Shown piece after piece: positions 1-9,618 of a DNA stretch of 64,000 nucleotides. The notes beneath the pieces were generated by a model. It saw only the letters and a list, made by a program, of their open reading frames with translations. It had not been told where the DNA came from and did no database searches. Source of the DNA: Bacteroidota bacterium (GTDB taxonomy: Bacteria > Bacteroidota > Ignavibacteria > Ignavibacteriales > Ignavibacteriaceae); contig JAKAGV010000002.1 of NCBI GenBank assembly GCA_021815405.1, forward strand, positions 248,001-312,000, written 5' to 3'. The stretch's first letter is position 1. Every line of letters starts with the position of its first letter. Made by a program: the position numbers and the translations under genes.

Positions 1-789
1 GTCTTCTCGGTATGTTCTGTTTCTTCTTTCAAGAATTTCAAAGTCAACTTTATGAGCGTCAAACTCTGGTCCGTCAACACAGACAAAAACAGTTTTGTTA
101 TCGACTGTTGCTCTGCAGCCGCCGCACATACCTGTTCCGTCAACCATTATCGGATTTAAGCTTACCATCGTTTTGATCTTTAGTTTTCTCGTAACCTCGG
201 CAACAGCTTTCATCATCGGAATAGGACCGATTGCAAGTACAAAATCAATCTGCCTCTTTGCATCGATCAAGTCTTTAAGCTTTTGCGTTACAAACCCGTG
301 ATAGCCGTAGCTGCCGTCATCAGTTGTTACATAAACTTCGTCGCAGACTTCCTTCATTTCTTTTTCAAGAATAACGTACTCTTTAGATCTGCCGCCGACG
401 ATAGAGATTGTGTAATTACCGGCTTGTTTTAAAGCTACCGCAGTTGGATATGCGATGGCAGTTCCAACTCCGCCTCCTATACTTACTGCCACTCCGAACT
501 TTTCAATATGCGATGGCTTTCCCAGCGGTCCAACAACATCATGAATATAATCACCGGTTTCAAGCTCGTTTAACTGTTTGGTAGTTTTACCAACACTTTG
601 AGCTATTATAGTAATTGAACCTTCTTCTACATTTGAATCTGCAATCGTAAGCGGAACTCTTTCTCCAGTTTCATCAACTCTGATTATCACGAACTGCCCA
701 GCTTTTCTTTTCTTTGCAATTTTGGGTGCTTCTATCTTGAACTTTTTTACATTAGGTGCTATGAATTCAGCAAATAAGATTTTATACAT
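1..789 (-). CDS. nfnA: NfnA/SudB-type FAD-NAD(P)-2Fe-2S reductase subunit (partial)
   Basis: The frame is open from ATG at 789 to the window edge, 263 codons, so the 3' end is missing. The protein has the ferredoxin-reductase layout of dihydroorotate dehydrogenase electron-transfer subunits and NfnA: an FAD-binding barrel (about residues 1-95, with the motif RVPLTIAD), an NAD-binding domain starting at SIGGGVGTA, and a C-terminal iron-sulfur site. That site reads DGTGMCGGCR followed by VCVDGPEFD, i.e. three Cys plus an Asp, which is the ligand set known for NfnA. Family knowledge: the small subunit of an electron-bifurcating NADH-dependent ferredoxin:NADP+ oxidoreductase; its partner NfnB would lie downstream, outside the window. 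It starts 2 bases after the maeB stop, so the two are probably co-transcribed and linked by NADP(H) metabolism. PyrK is the alternative identity. Confidence 0.8.
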   Translation of the reverse strand, partial: MYKILFAEFIAPNVKKFKIEAPKIAKKRKAGQFVIIRVDETGERVPLTIADSNVEEGSITIIAQSVGKTTKQLNELETGDYIHDVVGPLGKPSHIEKFGVAVSIGGGVGTAIAYPTAVALKQAGNYTISIVGGRSKEYVILEKEMKEVCDEVYVTTDDGSYGYHGFVTQKLKDLIDAKRQIDFVLAIGPIPMMKAVAEVTRKLKIKTMVSLNPIMVDGTGMCGGCRATVDNKTVFVCVDGPEFDAHKVDFEILERRNRTYRED

Positions 790-791
790 AC

Positions 792-3062
792 CTATACTTT
801 ATTATTTTGTTTTAGTCTATTGTTTGCGCCAACAACGGCAACCGCTGTCATATTAATAATATCATCAACTGTCGCACCTCTTTGAAGCACGTGAACAGAT
901 TTTTTCATTCCCATAAGAATTGGACCGATAACCGTTGCTTGCCCAATTCTCGCCATCAATTTATATGCGATGTTGCCGGAGTTCAGATCAGGGAAGATCA
1001 AAACATTTGCCTTTGTTTTGAGATCTGAGAATGGATAATTGTCCTGCAAAATTTCCTGCACCACCGCAGTATCCGCCTGCATCTCGCCGTCAACAATTAA
1101 ATCCGGTCTTAGTTTCTTTACTAATTTAACTGCTTGACTTACCTTAACGGATTCGGGATACTTTGCGCTTCCGAAGTTACTGAATGAAAGCATTGCAATC
1201 TTTGGCTCAACATCAAATGCATGAGCTATGTCCGCTGTCGAAATGGCTATCTCAGCAAGTTCATCCGCAGTTGGATTTACATTTACAGTTGTATCTGCAA
1301 AGAAGAATACATCTTTCTTCGTTATTACAATATACAATCCCGAAACAACCTTAAAACCTTCCTTTACTCCAACACACTGAAGCGCAGGCTTTATTGTATT
1401 TGGATAATGAGTCGTCAATCCGCTTATCAAGGCATCAGCATAACTTAAATCGACCATCATTGAGCCGTAATAAATTGGTAAACGCATTAACTCTTTCGCC
1501 TCTTTTAATGTTGCACCCTTCCGTCCTCTTTTTTGGAAGAATGCTTCGGCAAATTCTTCATGCATTGGATTTGTTTCAGGATCAAAAATTTCGAATTCAT
1601 TTTCATCGAAATCAAGGTCGGAAATTGTAGCTTTTATTTTTTCTAAATTACCTAACAAAATCGGTTTTGCAATTCCATCTGTCGCAACAGCATGTGCAGC
1701 ACGAATTATTTTTTCTTCCTCTCCTTCGGGGTAAACTACTTTTCTCGGATTCTTCTGAGCTTTATGAATCATTACTCTCATTATTTCTTTGGAGAGTCCG
1801 AGCCTTTCTTTCAGCTCATCTTCATATGCATCCCAATCTTCAATTTTGATTCTCGCAACTCCTGTTTCAATTGCAGCCCTAGCAACTGCAGGAGCTACGT
1901 TCCAAAGCACACGCGGATCAAATGGTTTTGGGATAATATAATTCTTACCAAACTCGAATGACTCACCACCGTAAGCGCTCATTACCATCTCAGGAACTTT
2001 TTGCTTTGCAAGATTTGCTAAAGCACGTGTCGCCGCCATTTTCATTTCTTCGTTGATGGCAGTTGCTCTTACATCCAGAGCCCCGCGGAATATGAATGGA
2101 AAACCAAGTACGTTATTAACCTGGTTTGGGTAATCGCTTCTGCCGGTAGCCATAATCAAATCATTACGTACGGCAACAGCATCTTCGTATGAAATTTCCG
2201 GATCAGGATTTGCCATTGCAAAAATAATCGGATTAGGAGCCATTACTTTTACCATTTCCTTGCTAACACATCCGCCAACTGAAAGTCCGACAAAAACATC
2301 CGCACCTTTAAAAGCATCTTCAAGTGTTCCGTGAAATTTATCAGTTGCAAAATCTAATTTATATTTATTCAAATCTTTTCTGTCTTTAGTCAAGCAGCCC
2401 TTGGAATCGAACATTAAAATATTTTCTTTTTTCGCTCCGGCTCTTATATAAAGCTTGCAGCAAGAAATAGCAGCAGCACCAGCACCATTAACAACTATCT
2501 TCAACTTGTCCATGGGTTTGCCTGCAATTTCTGCAGCATTAATTAATGCCGCGCAGGAAATTATCGCAGTCCCATGCTGATCATCATGAAATACGGGAAT
2601 GTTCATCGTGGCTTTGAGAGTTTCTTCAATCTCAAAGCATTCTGGTGCTTTTATATCTTCTAGATTAATTCCTCCAAAGGTGGGTTCGAGCATTTGGACA
2701 GCACGAATAACTTCTTTAGGATCCTTGCTCTTCAACTCGATATCGAAGACATCAATATCAGCAAATCTTTTAAATAGAACTCCTTTACCTTCCATAACAG
2801 GCTTGCCTGCCAATGGACCAATGTCACCTAAACCTAAGACCGCGGTACCGTTAGAAATAACAGCGACAAGATTTCCTTTTGCAGTATATTTATAAACATC
2901 GTCTTCATTTTTAGCAATTATACGACAAGGTTCAGCGACCCCTGGTGTGTAAGCAAGCGATAAGTCTCTGGAAGTCAAGCAAGGTTTAGTAGGTATTACC
3001 TCAATTTTTCCACGCCTGCCTTGGCTGTGATAATCTAAAGCTTCGTCCAATCTTAGTTTCAT
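792..3062 (-). CDS. maeB: NADP-dependent malic enzyme with phosphotransacetylase-like domain
   Basis: 756 residues, the normal length for MaeB. The N-terminal malic enzyme half has FGGINLEDI (129-137), FHDDQHGT (158-165) and the nucleotide-binding GAGAAA (193-198). From about residue 430 a phosphate acetyltransferase-like domain begins ([16 protein letters not shown]). Malate is decarboxylated to pyruvate with NADPH formation; in this family the PTA-like half is regulatory rather than catalytic. It lies directly upstream of the NfnA-type subunit in the same orientation with a 2-base gap, so malate-derived NADPH and NADPH/ferredoxin exchange may be co-expressed. ATG at 3062 is the only start giving the usual N-terminus. 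Confidence 0.95.
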   Translation of the reverse strand: MKLRLDEALDYHSQGRRGKIEVIPTKPCLTSRDLSLAYTPGVAEPCRIIAKNEDDVYKYTAKGNLVAVISNGTAVLGLGDIGPLAGKPVMEGKGVLFKRFADIDVFDIELKSKDPKEVIRAVQMLEPTFGGINLEDIKAPECFEIEETLKATMNIPVFHDDQHGTAIISCAALINAAEIAGKPMDKLKIVVNGAGAAAISCCKLYIRAGAKKENILMFDSKGCLTKDRKDLNKYKLDFATDKFHGTLEDAFKGADVFVGLSVGGCVSKEMVKVMAPNPIIFAMANPDPEISYEDAVAVRNDLIMATGRSDYPNQVNNVLGFPFIFRGALDVRATAINEEMKMAATRALANLAKQKVPEMVMSAYGGESFEFGKNYIIPKPFDPRVLWNVAPAVARAAIETGVARIKIEDWDAYEDELKERLGLSKEIMRVMIHKAQKNPRKVVYPEGEEEKIIRAAHAVATDGIAKPILLGNLEKIKATISDLDFDENEFEIFDPETNPMHEEFAEAFFQKRGRKGATLKEAKELMRLPIYYGSMMVDLSYADALISGLTTHYPNTIKPALQCVGVKEGFKVVSGLYIVITKKDVFFFADTTVNVNPTADELAEIAISTADIAHAFDVEPKIAMLSFSNFGSAKYPESVKVSQAVKLVKKLRPDLIVDGEMQADTAVVQEILQDNYPFSDLKTKANVLIFPDLNSGNIAYKLMARIGQATVIGPILMGMKKSVHVLQRGATVDDIINMTAVAVVGANNRLKQNNKV

Positions 3063-3888
3063 ATCTTCACCTTTGGTTTTTCATCTCATATTTATAGAGA
3101 GTTAAATTAATATAATTCTTTTAGTTTTGCTTGAATTTCCAAAATAGATTTATGTTGTCAACATCATCCATAAAGTGTGCCATGGAAATTTACTTTAACT
3201 ATTTTAATTTTCATCAAATGAAAAGAGATAGAAACAAATTTTTTGGTTGAAACTTTAATATTTCCCAATAGTGAAAAAAAAATTCTAAGGATTAAAATCA
3301 TTTGGAGTAACCTGTGCTTGCCTGCCGGATGTGTTAATATGCTTTAAGCCCGCATCTCAGCAGGCAGACAGGTATCGTAGGGCGATCGGGGGTTAAACAC
3401 CTTTATGCATAAAATATGGAACTGACAAAAAATCTGCTTGAGAATTTTTGTAAAATGAATTTCCCATCTTTTTGACCCTTTCGCTATTTTAAATTACAAA
3501 TTTTTTTATAAAAAAATTTCAAGTTGTCCAACTTCAACTTGTCCTACTCCTTTAATAGACAAATTTTGAAATACCTTGGTAAAACTTCGATGGTTATATT
3601 AAAGAATTAAATATAGAATGTCAACGATAACAAGAATATTTTCATATCTTTCCAATTTAACCATCCTAAAAACAAAATATTGATCTGCGAAAATTCTTCG
3701 CTTAATATGAAAAGTTTATTTGAATAAGAAGTTTATTGAAGCTATGAAATTTTTAAAATAATTGCCTTTTAATCTAATTTCGAATTATTTCTATTAACAA
3801 AGCTTAATATTATAAACGGCATTCCTTTTGGAGTCATTTCAAAGTAATTAATAATTTTCAAAAATTTTACCTTTTGGAGGGTTAAAAA
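3063..3888. other. 826-bp intergenic region between divergent genes
   Basis: Upstream region of both maeB (minus) and the secreted protein at 3889 (plus). I see no gene in it. A locally GC-rich patch at about 3312-3395 contains the inverted words TGCCTGCCGG and CAGCAGGCAGACA and a segment GGGCGATCGGGGGTT that resembles half of the terminator at 5807-5832, so it may be debris of a repeat or terminator. The word CCTTTTGGAG occurs twice shortly before the downstream gene (about 3823 and 3871), the second serving as a strong ribosome binding site, GGAGG, 8 bases before ATG. Confidence 0.5.
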
Positions 3889-5778
3889 ATGAAAAGATGT
3901 ACAAGGTTGTTTTTTTCAATGTTTGTGTTGTTTACTGTGGTTACTTCAAATGCTCAGATGATGTCTTCAAAAGTAAATTTCAATGGACATGTCTATACTA
4001 ATTCAGGAGACACAGCCAGAACACCCATAGCTAACGCTAATGTTTCTCTACAAAGATTTACATTTCTTGGTGATTCTCTTTTCTACCAAACTACAACAGA
4101 TTCTACTGGAGCTTTCTCAATTGATAGTGTTAATTCAGGAATTTATGCATTAACTATAACTGCTTCAGGTTATCAGAATTTATACATCCGTGAATTTTAT
4201 ATTTCTTCAGAAAATGATTCTGTCAATCTATTTCTGCATGATACGGTCGGTATCCAAGGCGGTATTGTTTCCGGTCATGTTCGTTTTGATATGTCTGAAG
4301 ATGCCGTCATACGCTCGGAAATTGAATTCATAAATCTGGATAATACTAAACCAAACATCTTTGCTTCAACTAATGATGAAGGTTCTTATTTTGTAAAAGT
4401 GCCGGCTGGTCAATATTACGTTTCATGCAGTGTTTCTTTACATGACAGCACTTATTTCTTCCAGGAATACTGGGACAACACTACATCACTATCACAAGCA
4501 AAAATACTTACTGTTGCTGATGGTCAGATGTATGATGGAATCAATTTTAATATTCCCGACTCTGTTGTGGCGCTTACACATTCAGTTACTTTTAGTGGTA
4601 AAGTAGAATCCTCATTAAATTCTCCTATCGCTAATGCAACAGTTAGGGTTTGGGCTTCCGGTCAAGAGGATAGAGATGCAGAGGATAATGCTGCCTTCGT
4701 TAAAACAGATTCGAATGGCGATTATTCAATTACTCTCTCCAACTTGAGATCCTATAAAAATACATTCATTGTTTCCGCACATGCAGAAGGATTTCCGGTT
4801 CAATTCTACAACAATGCAAGTTCATTCTTTAATGCAACTATATTAAATGCATTCAATGATACTACATTTACTAATGTAAATTTTACTCTGACTGCGAACG
4901 ATACAGTTCAGCATTATTCAATTAGCGGGACTGTAACAGATTCAGCCAGTACCGGTATTCAAGGCGCTTTTGTAGCTGTATTTGATTCAGCTTCAGATCA
5001 TGATCAAGTACGCGTAGGAGTAACTGACTCAACCGGAAATTATTCAGTCGGAAATCTCCCAGCGGGTACTTATTATGTATTATTCCATGCTAAAGGATAT
5101 ATTTCGCAATTCTATAAAGATGCTGATAAATGGGAAAATGCAACTCCTATTCATATAACAAATTCAGTTACGGGGATAAATGCAGCCTTAATCCAAGCTC
5201 CGCAAACAATTGCCAGCGGTCAGATAATTGGTCAAATTCATTCATCTAACGGTACAGCTTTAGCAGGAGTTTTAATCACGGTATTTAATTCCAATGGGCA
5301 GGCAGTTGCATCTGCAGTTACCGATGTAAATGGTTCTTATTCGATTTTAGGAATTGCACAAGGTAATTATACAATATCGGCAAGTCTAGCTACTTACAGC
5401 AGCCAGCAGCAATCTACTACATACAACACGAGCAGCGGCTCAACAACGGTGCAGAACTTTACGATGCCGAGCTCTACTGTAACAGCGATTCAAACTTCTT
5501 CAAGTAATTTGCCATCAAGGTATAAGCTTGACAACAACTACCCAAATCCTTTTAATCCAAGCACGATAATTGGATTTACAATTCCAATGACTACTCATGT
5601 AAGATTGGATGTTTATAATATTCTCGGTCAAAGAGTTTCCGAGCTTGTAAATGCAAATATGTCGGCAGGTTCTTATAAAATTTCATTTGATGCAAGCAAG
5701 TTATCATCAGGTGTTTATCTTTATAGACTAGTTACCAATAACTTTACTGCTGTAAAGAAAATGATTCTATCCAAGTAA
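3889..5778 (+). CDS. Secreted protein with carboxypeptidase-regulatory-like repeats and T9SS sorting domain
   Basis: 629 residues. A signal peptide (about 1-22, ending TSNAQ) is followed by several beta-sandwich repeats of the carboxypeptidase regulatory-like type. Each has an Ala/Gly-rich strand pair such as PIANANVSLQRF, GIQGAFVAVFDSA or LAGVLITVFNSNGQ, and a DSTGNYSV-like turn. The last ~85 residues are a type IX secretion C-terminal domain: NYPNPFNPSTIIGFTIP, then VYNILGQRVSEL, SSGVYLYRL and a terminal KKMILSK. It should therefore be exported by Sec, cross the outer membrane through the T9SS and be released or anchored at the surface. No catalytic domain is visible; a structural or carbohydrate-binding surface protein is the likely role. 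It has a strong SD (GGAGG), is monocistronic, and is followed by a strong terminator. Confidence 0.9.
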   Translation: MKRCTRLFFSMFVLFTVVTSNAQMMSSKVNFNGHVYTNSGDTARTPIANANVSLQRFTFLGDSLFYQTTTDSTGAFSIDSVNSGIYALTITASGYQNLYIREFYISSENDSVNLFLHDTVGIQGGIVSGHVRFDMSEDAVIRSEIEFINLDNTKPNIFASTNDEGSYFVKVPAGQYYVSCSVSLHDSTYFFQEYWDNTTSLSQAKILTVADGQMYDGINFNIPDSVVALTHSVTFSGKVESSLNSPIANATVRVWASGQEDRDAEDNAAFVKTDSNGDYSITLSNLRSYKNTFIVSAHAEGFPVQFYNNASSFFNATILNAFNDTTFTNVNFTLTANDTVQHYSISGTVTDSASTGIQGAFVAVFDSASDHDQVRVGVTDSTGNYSVGNLPAGTYYVLFHAKGYISQFYKDADKWENATPIHITNSVTGINAALIQAPQTIASGQIIGQIHSSNGTALAGVLITVFNSNGQAVASAVTDVNGSYSILGIAQGNYTISASLATYSSQQQSTTYNTSSGSTTVQNFTMPSSTVTAIQTSSSNLPSRYKLDNNYPNPFNPSTIIGFTIPMTTHVRLDVYNILGQRVSELVNANMSAGSYKISFDASKLSSGVYLYRLVTNNFTAVKKMILSK

Positions 5779-5806
5779 AGTCATAGCGCAAAAGAAACAG
5801 GTGAGG

Positions 5807-5832
5807 ACCCCCGGGCGACCGGGGGTTTTTAT
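5807..5832 (+). terminator. Rho-independent terminator
   Basis: The stem CCCCCGG / CCGGGGG with loop GCGA (5808-5825) is followed directly by a run of T. It lies 29 bases after the stop of the T9SS protein and is the strongest terminator in the window. Confidence 0.9.
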
Positions 5833-5889
5833 TTCCCGGATATCTGCTGCCTATTTAACCTTCATAAGTAATTAAATTAAATTTTAATA

Positions 5890-6013
5890 ACTTACGTTAC
5901 GCACAATTAAGGATCTAATTTTCTTTGTTATTCCGAACTTGATTCGGAATCTCATTTTTCAGCATTTTGGGGATGCTGAATCAAGTTCAGCATGACATGT
6001 GCGTAACGTGAGT
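5890..6013 (+). mobile_element. 124-bp MITE-like element, copy 1
   Basis: Exactly 124 bp. The left end is ACTTACGTTACGCACA, and the right end is its inverted counterpart TGTGCGTAACGTGAGT (one mismatch). It is flanked by the 5-bp direct repeat TAATA (5885-5889 and 6014-6018). Inside are two hairpins in inverted orientation, ATTCCGAA-cttga-TTCGGAAT on the left and ATGCTGAA-tcaag-TTCAGCAT on the right. No coding capacity. It inserted into the 3' end of the TSUP permease pseudogene and now supplies that gene's last codons and stop. Confidence 0.93.
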
Positions 6014-6767
6014 TAATAACTTCTAAAAGAAGTATTATGCCGATAGCAAGAAGCCCAGTGAAGATATAATTATAAAAAGTTCTTCTATCAATGTGAAGAT
6101 TTATGATTCTGCCAAGAAATATAGTCGGAATTATAACCGGTACGGATATAAGATAATAATGAGTAACAGTAGATGTTAAAAGACCCGTGCGCCAGTATCC
6201 GCATATAGCTATCAGGCTTGCGGGTAAAAAATATCCTTGCAGAGTTGCCCTAAATTTCGGTGCAGACCAACGCCGCATTGTTCCATAGATTACTAAAGGA
6301 GGTCTGTTCATTCCGTAAGCACCTCCAAATATACCTGCCAAAAATCCTCAGCTAATAAGCCAGGATAAATTATCTTTTTTTAATTCCGGCGGCATTTTAA
6401 TTATCAAAGAATATAAAGAAAACAAAATTATTAGATTAGCAAGAACAGCTTTTGCAATTTGTTCCCCGCCATTTGCCAGTAAAAGAAGACCGAATGGAAT
6501 TCCAAATAGAGACGCCGATAACAATCCTAATGCACTTCGTAAATTAATTTTTTGCCAGTCTTGAAGAACGATTATTAAAGCAATTGTTATAGAAACTAAA
6601 ACTGCAAGAGGAGTAGCTACTTTCAAAGGGATAAAAAGTGCGAGAATAGAAACAGCAACCAATGCCTCGCCAAATCCTAATGAAGATCTAATTAGGGTTG
6701 CTGCAAATATTATGAGTATTACATAAACTTGAATAAATATTTTCTCCCTTTCCTTTCCAATTGTAAT
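5952..6767 (-). pseudogene. TSUP/TauE-type anion permease, broken
   Basis: A single frame reads as a TauE/SafE-family membrane protein with many hydrophobic helices. The N-terminal family repeat shows LIRSSLGFGEALVAV and the second repeat shows FLAGIFGGAYGMN. Three lesions are visible. An in-frame TGA separates LSWLIS from GFLAGIFGG (around 6345). No standard start is found between the upstream stop (6768-6770) and the conserved N-terminus except a late TTG at 6662. The C-terminus is replaced by translated MITE sequence (VMLNLIQHPQNAEK, stop at 5952). A functional gene would export sulfite, sulfoacetate or related anions. A sequencing error could explain the TGA, but not the other two lesions. 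Confidence 0.8.
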
Positions 6768-7035
6768 CTAAAAAATAATTATAATTGATCGCAAAGCAAA
6801 CGCCATCATAGGAAGAAATTTTTAATTTAGAGAGAATAGGATAACGATCTTCTCCATTAAATTAAATTTTTATTTTTTACTTAAGCTTTTGGAATTTAAT
6901 CTATTCTGCATTCTGATTTTTTCCAAATAATCTTTTCATCTTAACCGAATATTTATATATTTAACCCGTTGTTCGAAATGAAAGTGAAAAAAATAGTAAA
7001 CTGTTAAAACAATTGAATTATAAAACTAATTTATT

Positions 7036-7159
7036 ACTTACGTTACGCACAATTAAGGATCTAATTTACTTTGTCATTCCGAACTTGATTCGGGATCTCA
7101 TTTTTCAGCATTTTTGGGATGCTGAATCGAGTTCAGCATGACATGTGCGTAACGTGAGT
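7036..7159 (+). mobile_element. 124-bp MITE-like element, copy 2
   Basis: Same length, ends and hairpins as copy 1, with a 5-bp duplication TTATT at 7031-7035 and 7160-7164. Point differences from copy 1 include a one-base change in the left hairpin (TTCGGGA) and in the right loop (TCGAG). The flanking region 6768-7030 is A+T-rich and shows no gene. Confidence 0.93.
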
Positions 7160-7169
7160 TTATTATTAA

Positions 7170-7231
7170 CACCGCGATTAATCGCGGTGCCAATAAAATA
7201 GCAATGCTTATTGAAACCGTTTCAACGGTTT
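7170..7231. repeat. Pair of perfect palindromes
   Basis: CACCGCGATTAATCGCGGTG (7170-7189) is a perfect 20-bp palindrome. It is followed by AAACCGTT-TC-AACGGTTT (7214-7231). The same two designs, a GATTAATC core with GC-rich arms and an AACCGTT/AACGGTT hairpin, recur at 16888-16989. No coding function. Confidence 0.75.
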
Positions 7232-7290
7232 ATCATCAATTTCGAACAACAGGTTATATTTAATTAAACACTAAAATTATTTATCACTGC

Positions 7291-8466
7291 ATGAAACATT
7301 TATTCAACTTAAAATATTTGGGAGTAACCGTAACGGTCTTTATAATATTATGGCTGTTTACATTCATTCCAATAAATCTAGGTTTCTTCAGCCCAATGCA
7401 AAAAGCTCTTTATGATTTTAATATGAACGATATTGTGTACTCTAAGCTCATGCCTGATAAATCCGCAGACACAAACATCGTCATCGTGAATATCGGATAT
7501 TTAAATCGCCCCCAACTGGCTGGTCTTATAACAGTTATTAAAAGCTATAATCCAAAGGTTGTCGGTCTGGATATTCTTTTTAAAGATAAAAAAGAACCTG
7601 AAGGTGATTCCCTTCTTGAACAAGCAATTAAACTTGACGGCAATACTGTGATTGTTAATAGGCTTAGCGGTTATGATGAGTCAAAACAATGCTTCGATAC
7701 AATGACAACTTCTCTCAATAGATTTACCAGGTATTCAGTCTCCGGTTTCGCAAATCTTCCAAGCAAAGACGGATCGAACATGACGACTATCCGCATGTTT
7801 ATTCCTGATACTAAATTTAAAGATTCAACTGTCGATGCCTTTTCTACGGAAATAGTTAAGATGTTTGATAAACCTGCTTATAATTATTTAATGAATAGGA
7901 AAAATAATTACGAAACCATCAACTACAGAGGTAATGCAGATAAATTTTATTATGTGGACGGTACTGATCCAGCTAATTTAGCAGGGCTTGATTTCATCAA
8001 AAATAAAATTGTCCTGCTCGGCTTTCTTGGGAATTATCCGGTGAAGAATATCTTCGAAGATATTTTTTATACTCCAATGAATGAAAACTATGCCGGCAAA
8101 ACCTATCCGGACATGTATGGAGTAGTTATTCATGCAAATATAATATCCATGATCCTGCATAGAGATTATATTAATGAACTGCCTACCTGGCTTGAGGTTT
8201 TACTGGCGATGCTTGTGTGCTATCTAAATATTGTAATGATTAAATTCTTCAAGAGTGCAAAGGTGGATTGGCTAAGCCTTATCAGCCTTGCGACAAAAAC
8301 TCTCGAATTCGTTTTGCTTCTGTTTATAGATCTGGAAATTTTTATTAATTTCCATCTGGAAATAAGTATTACTTTAATGCTTGCCTCAATTGTCATCATT
8401 TCAGACGGCGAAGCTATCTACGATATAATTTCGGAAAGAATTAAAAAAATTTTAGGAAAAGCATAA
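7291..8466 (+). CDS. CHASE2-domain membrane protein
   Basis: 391 residues. An N-terminal membrane segment (about 9-30) precedes an extracytoplasmic CHASE2 sensor domain (about 35-290). Typical traits are NIVIVNIGYL near the start, PKVVGLDILF, the INYRG motif, IVLLGFLG and the closing DMYGVVIHANIISMIL. After this come two or three transmembrane helices (about 300-375) and a short basic tail. Unlike most CHASE2 proteins it has no kinase, cyclase or other output domain. It is followed after one base by a FecR-like protein, so the two probably work together at the cell envelope. The ligand is unknown. Confidence 0.85.
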   Translation: MKHLFNLKYLGVTVTVFIILWLFTFIPINLGFFSPMQKALYDFNMNDIVYSKLMPDKSADTNIVIVNIGYLNRPQLAGLITVIKSYNPKVVGLDILFKDKKEPEGDSLLEQAIKLDGNTVIVNRLSGYDESKQCFDTMTTSLNRFTRYSVSGFANLPSKDGSNMTTIRMFIPDTKFKDSTVDAFSTEIVKMFDKPAYNYLMNRKNNYETINYRGNADKFYYVDGTDPANLAGLDFIKNKIVLLGFLGNYPVKNIFEDIFYTPMNENYAGKTYPDMYGVVIHANIISMILHRDYINELPTWLEVLLAMLVCYLNIVMIKFFKSAKVDWLSLISLATKTLEFVLLLFIDLEIFINFHLEISITLMLASIVIISDGEAIYDIISERIKKILGKA

Positions 8467-8467
8467 C

Positions 8468-9457
8468 ATGAAAAGAATAATTTTCTTCTCGTTTTTACTT
8501 ATTGCGATTAGCTCTGTGTACTGTCAACAGGCAAAATTTGTTGTGTTAACAGTTAAGGGTAGTGTTACTCTAGAAAGGAATAATAGAGCTTACTCAATCA
8601 AAGCCGGTAATAAGTTATATGAAAATGATAAAGTAAAGCTCAATAAGAAATCCTATTTGGACCTTGTTTATACTGATGGCAAAACTATCGAATTGAAAAC
8701 CACAGGGACTTACCCTGTTTACAAACTTATTAAGATGGCAAAAGAAAGCCGCACTTCTTCGTCAAAGAAATTTGCCAATTACGTTCTGGCACAATTTGCC
8801 AAATCAGTTGATGATATAAATAATATGAAGGTTACCGGATCTGTTGAAAGACTTGTTAAACCGGCAATTGATTATGCAACCCCTCCCCTTACAAATATTT
8901 TAGATCCTGTTGTTACATTTAATTGGTTTAGCGTACCTAGCAGATCTTATATTTTTTCAATTGTCAATCCGGAAGGCAACGTAGCGTACAGTCAAAAGAT
9001 TTCTGATACTTTAATTACGGTCAATCTTCAAAAATTAAAATTGAAAAGAGACAACGGTTATAAATGGCTGGTAAAAGATGCAAGCAAAGCTAAAGCACTT
9101 AATGATACTTGCAGGTTCTTCTGGCTTTCGCAGAAAGAAGCTAAGTCCATAAAAGACACCATCAATATTTTAATGAAAGACTGGAGAAGTTATGATCAGT
9201 CAGTTAAACAAGCGCTTTTAGCATCATATTTTTTCAACCACAAATTATATGTTGATATGCTAGAGGCTAATAAGCGTGCGATGGAACTTTCTCCGGGAAA
9301 CGATACTTATAAAAAACTATATATCATGGCTCTTGACAAAGCGGGCTTAAAACAGATGGCAGCGGATCTTGATAAAAAACCGGATAAAATGATGAACTTA
9401 AAGCTTAACCTTAAGGGACTTAACATGGATACCGGCAAGCAGAAACAAAAGAAATAA
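8468..9457 (+). CDS. Periplasmic FecR-like protein with helical C-terminal region
   Basis: 329 residues. The signal peptide ends near VYCQQ (about 20). A FecR-like beta domain follows: VKGSVTLERNNRAYSIKAG, then DKVKLNKKSYLDLVYTDGKTIEL, which is the form seen in proteins reading a periplasmic signal. A middle region carries an Ig-like stretch (PVVTFNWFSVPSRSYIFSIV), and the C-terminal ~110 residues look TPR-like (LASYFFNHKLYVDMLEANKR, MELSPGNDTYKKLY). It is co-transcribed with the CHASE2 gene (stop and ATG separated by one base). FecR/CHASE2 pairs are known in other phyla; the role here is inferred only as envelope sensing. Confidence 0.75.
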   Translation: MKRIIFFSFLLIAISSVYCQQAKFVVLTVKGSVTLERNNRAYSIKAGNKLYENDKVKLNKKSYLDLVYTDGKTIELKTTGTYPVYKLIKMAKESRTSSSKKFANYVLAQFAKSVDDINNMKVTGSVERLVKPAIDYATPPLTNILDPVVTFNWFSVPSRSYIFSIVNPEGNVAYSQKISDTLITVNLQKLKLKRDNGYKWLVKDASKAKALNDTCRFFWLSQKEAKSIKDTINILMKDWRSYDQSVKQALLASYFFNHKLYVDMLEANKRAMELSPGNDTYKKLYIMALDKAGLKQMAADLDKKPDKMMNLKLNLKGLNMDTGKQKQKK

Positions 9458-9475
9458 ATTTGCAGTATTTAGTAG

Positions 9476-9604
9476 GAGGTTGACCAAAAAGTAAAAAGAA
9501 TGTCATTTCGAAGGAGTCTTCGACTGAGAAATCTTTAAAATTGGACTTGAAATGAGATTTCTCCCTATGGTCGAAATGACAAATTGAACTTTTTGGTCAA
9601 CCTC
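9476..9604. mobile_element. Second MITE-like inverted-repeat element (129 bp)
   Basis: A perfect 17-bp terminal inverted repeat, GAGGTTGACCAAAAAGT at 9476-9492, is mirrored at 9588-9604. Inside are inverted words GTCATTTCGA and TCGAAATGAC, and GAGAAATCT and GAGATTTCTC, so the build parallels the 124-bp family (terminal repeats around two inverted palindromic units). No target duplication is obvious. It occupies the gap between two convergent genes and could also act as a bidirectional terminator. Confidence 0.8.
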
Positions 9605-9618
9605 TACGAATTATAAAT

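Noticed and set aside
3312-3400. Terminator or small RNA in the GC-rich patch
   Set aside because: Only half of a hairpin like that at 5807 is present and no T run follows; noted as repeat debris.
6340-6350. Selenocysteine or recoded TGA in the TSUP gene
   Set aside because: No SECIS-like hairpin after the TGA, TGA ends many other genes here, and the gene has further lesions.
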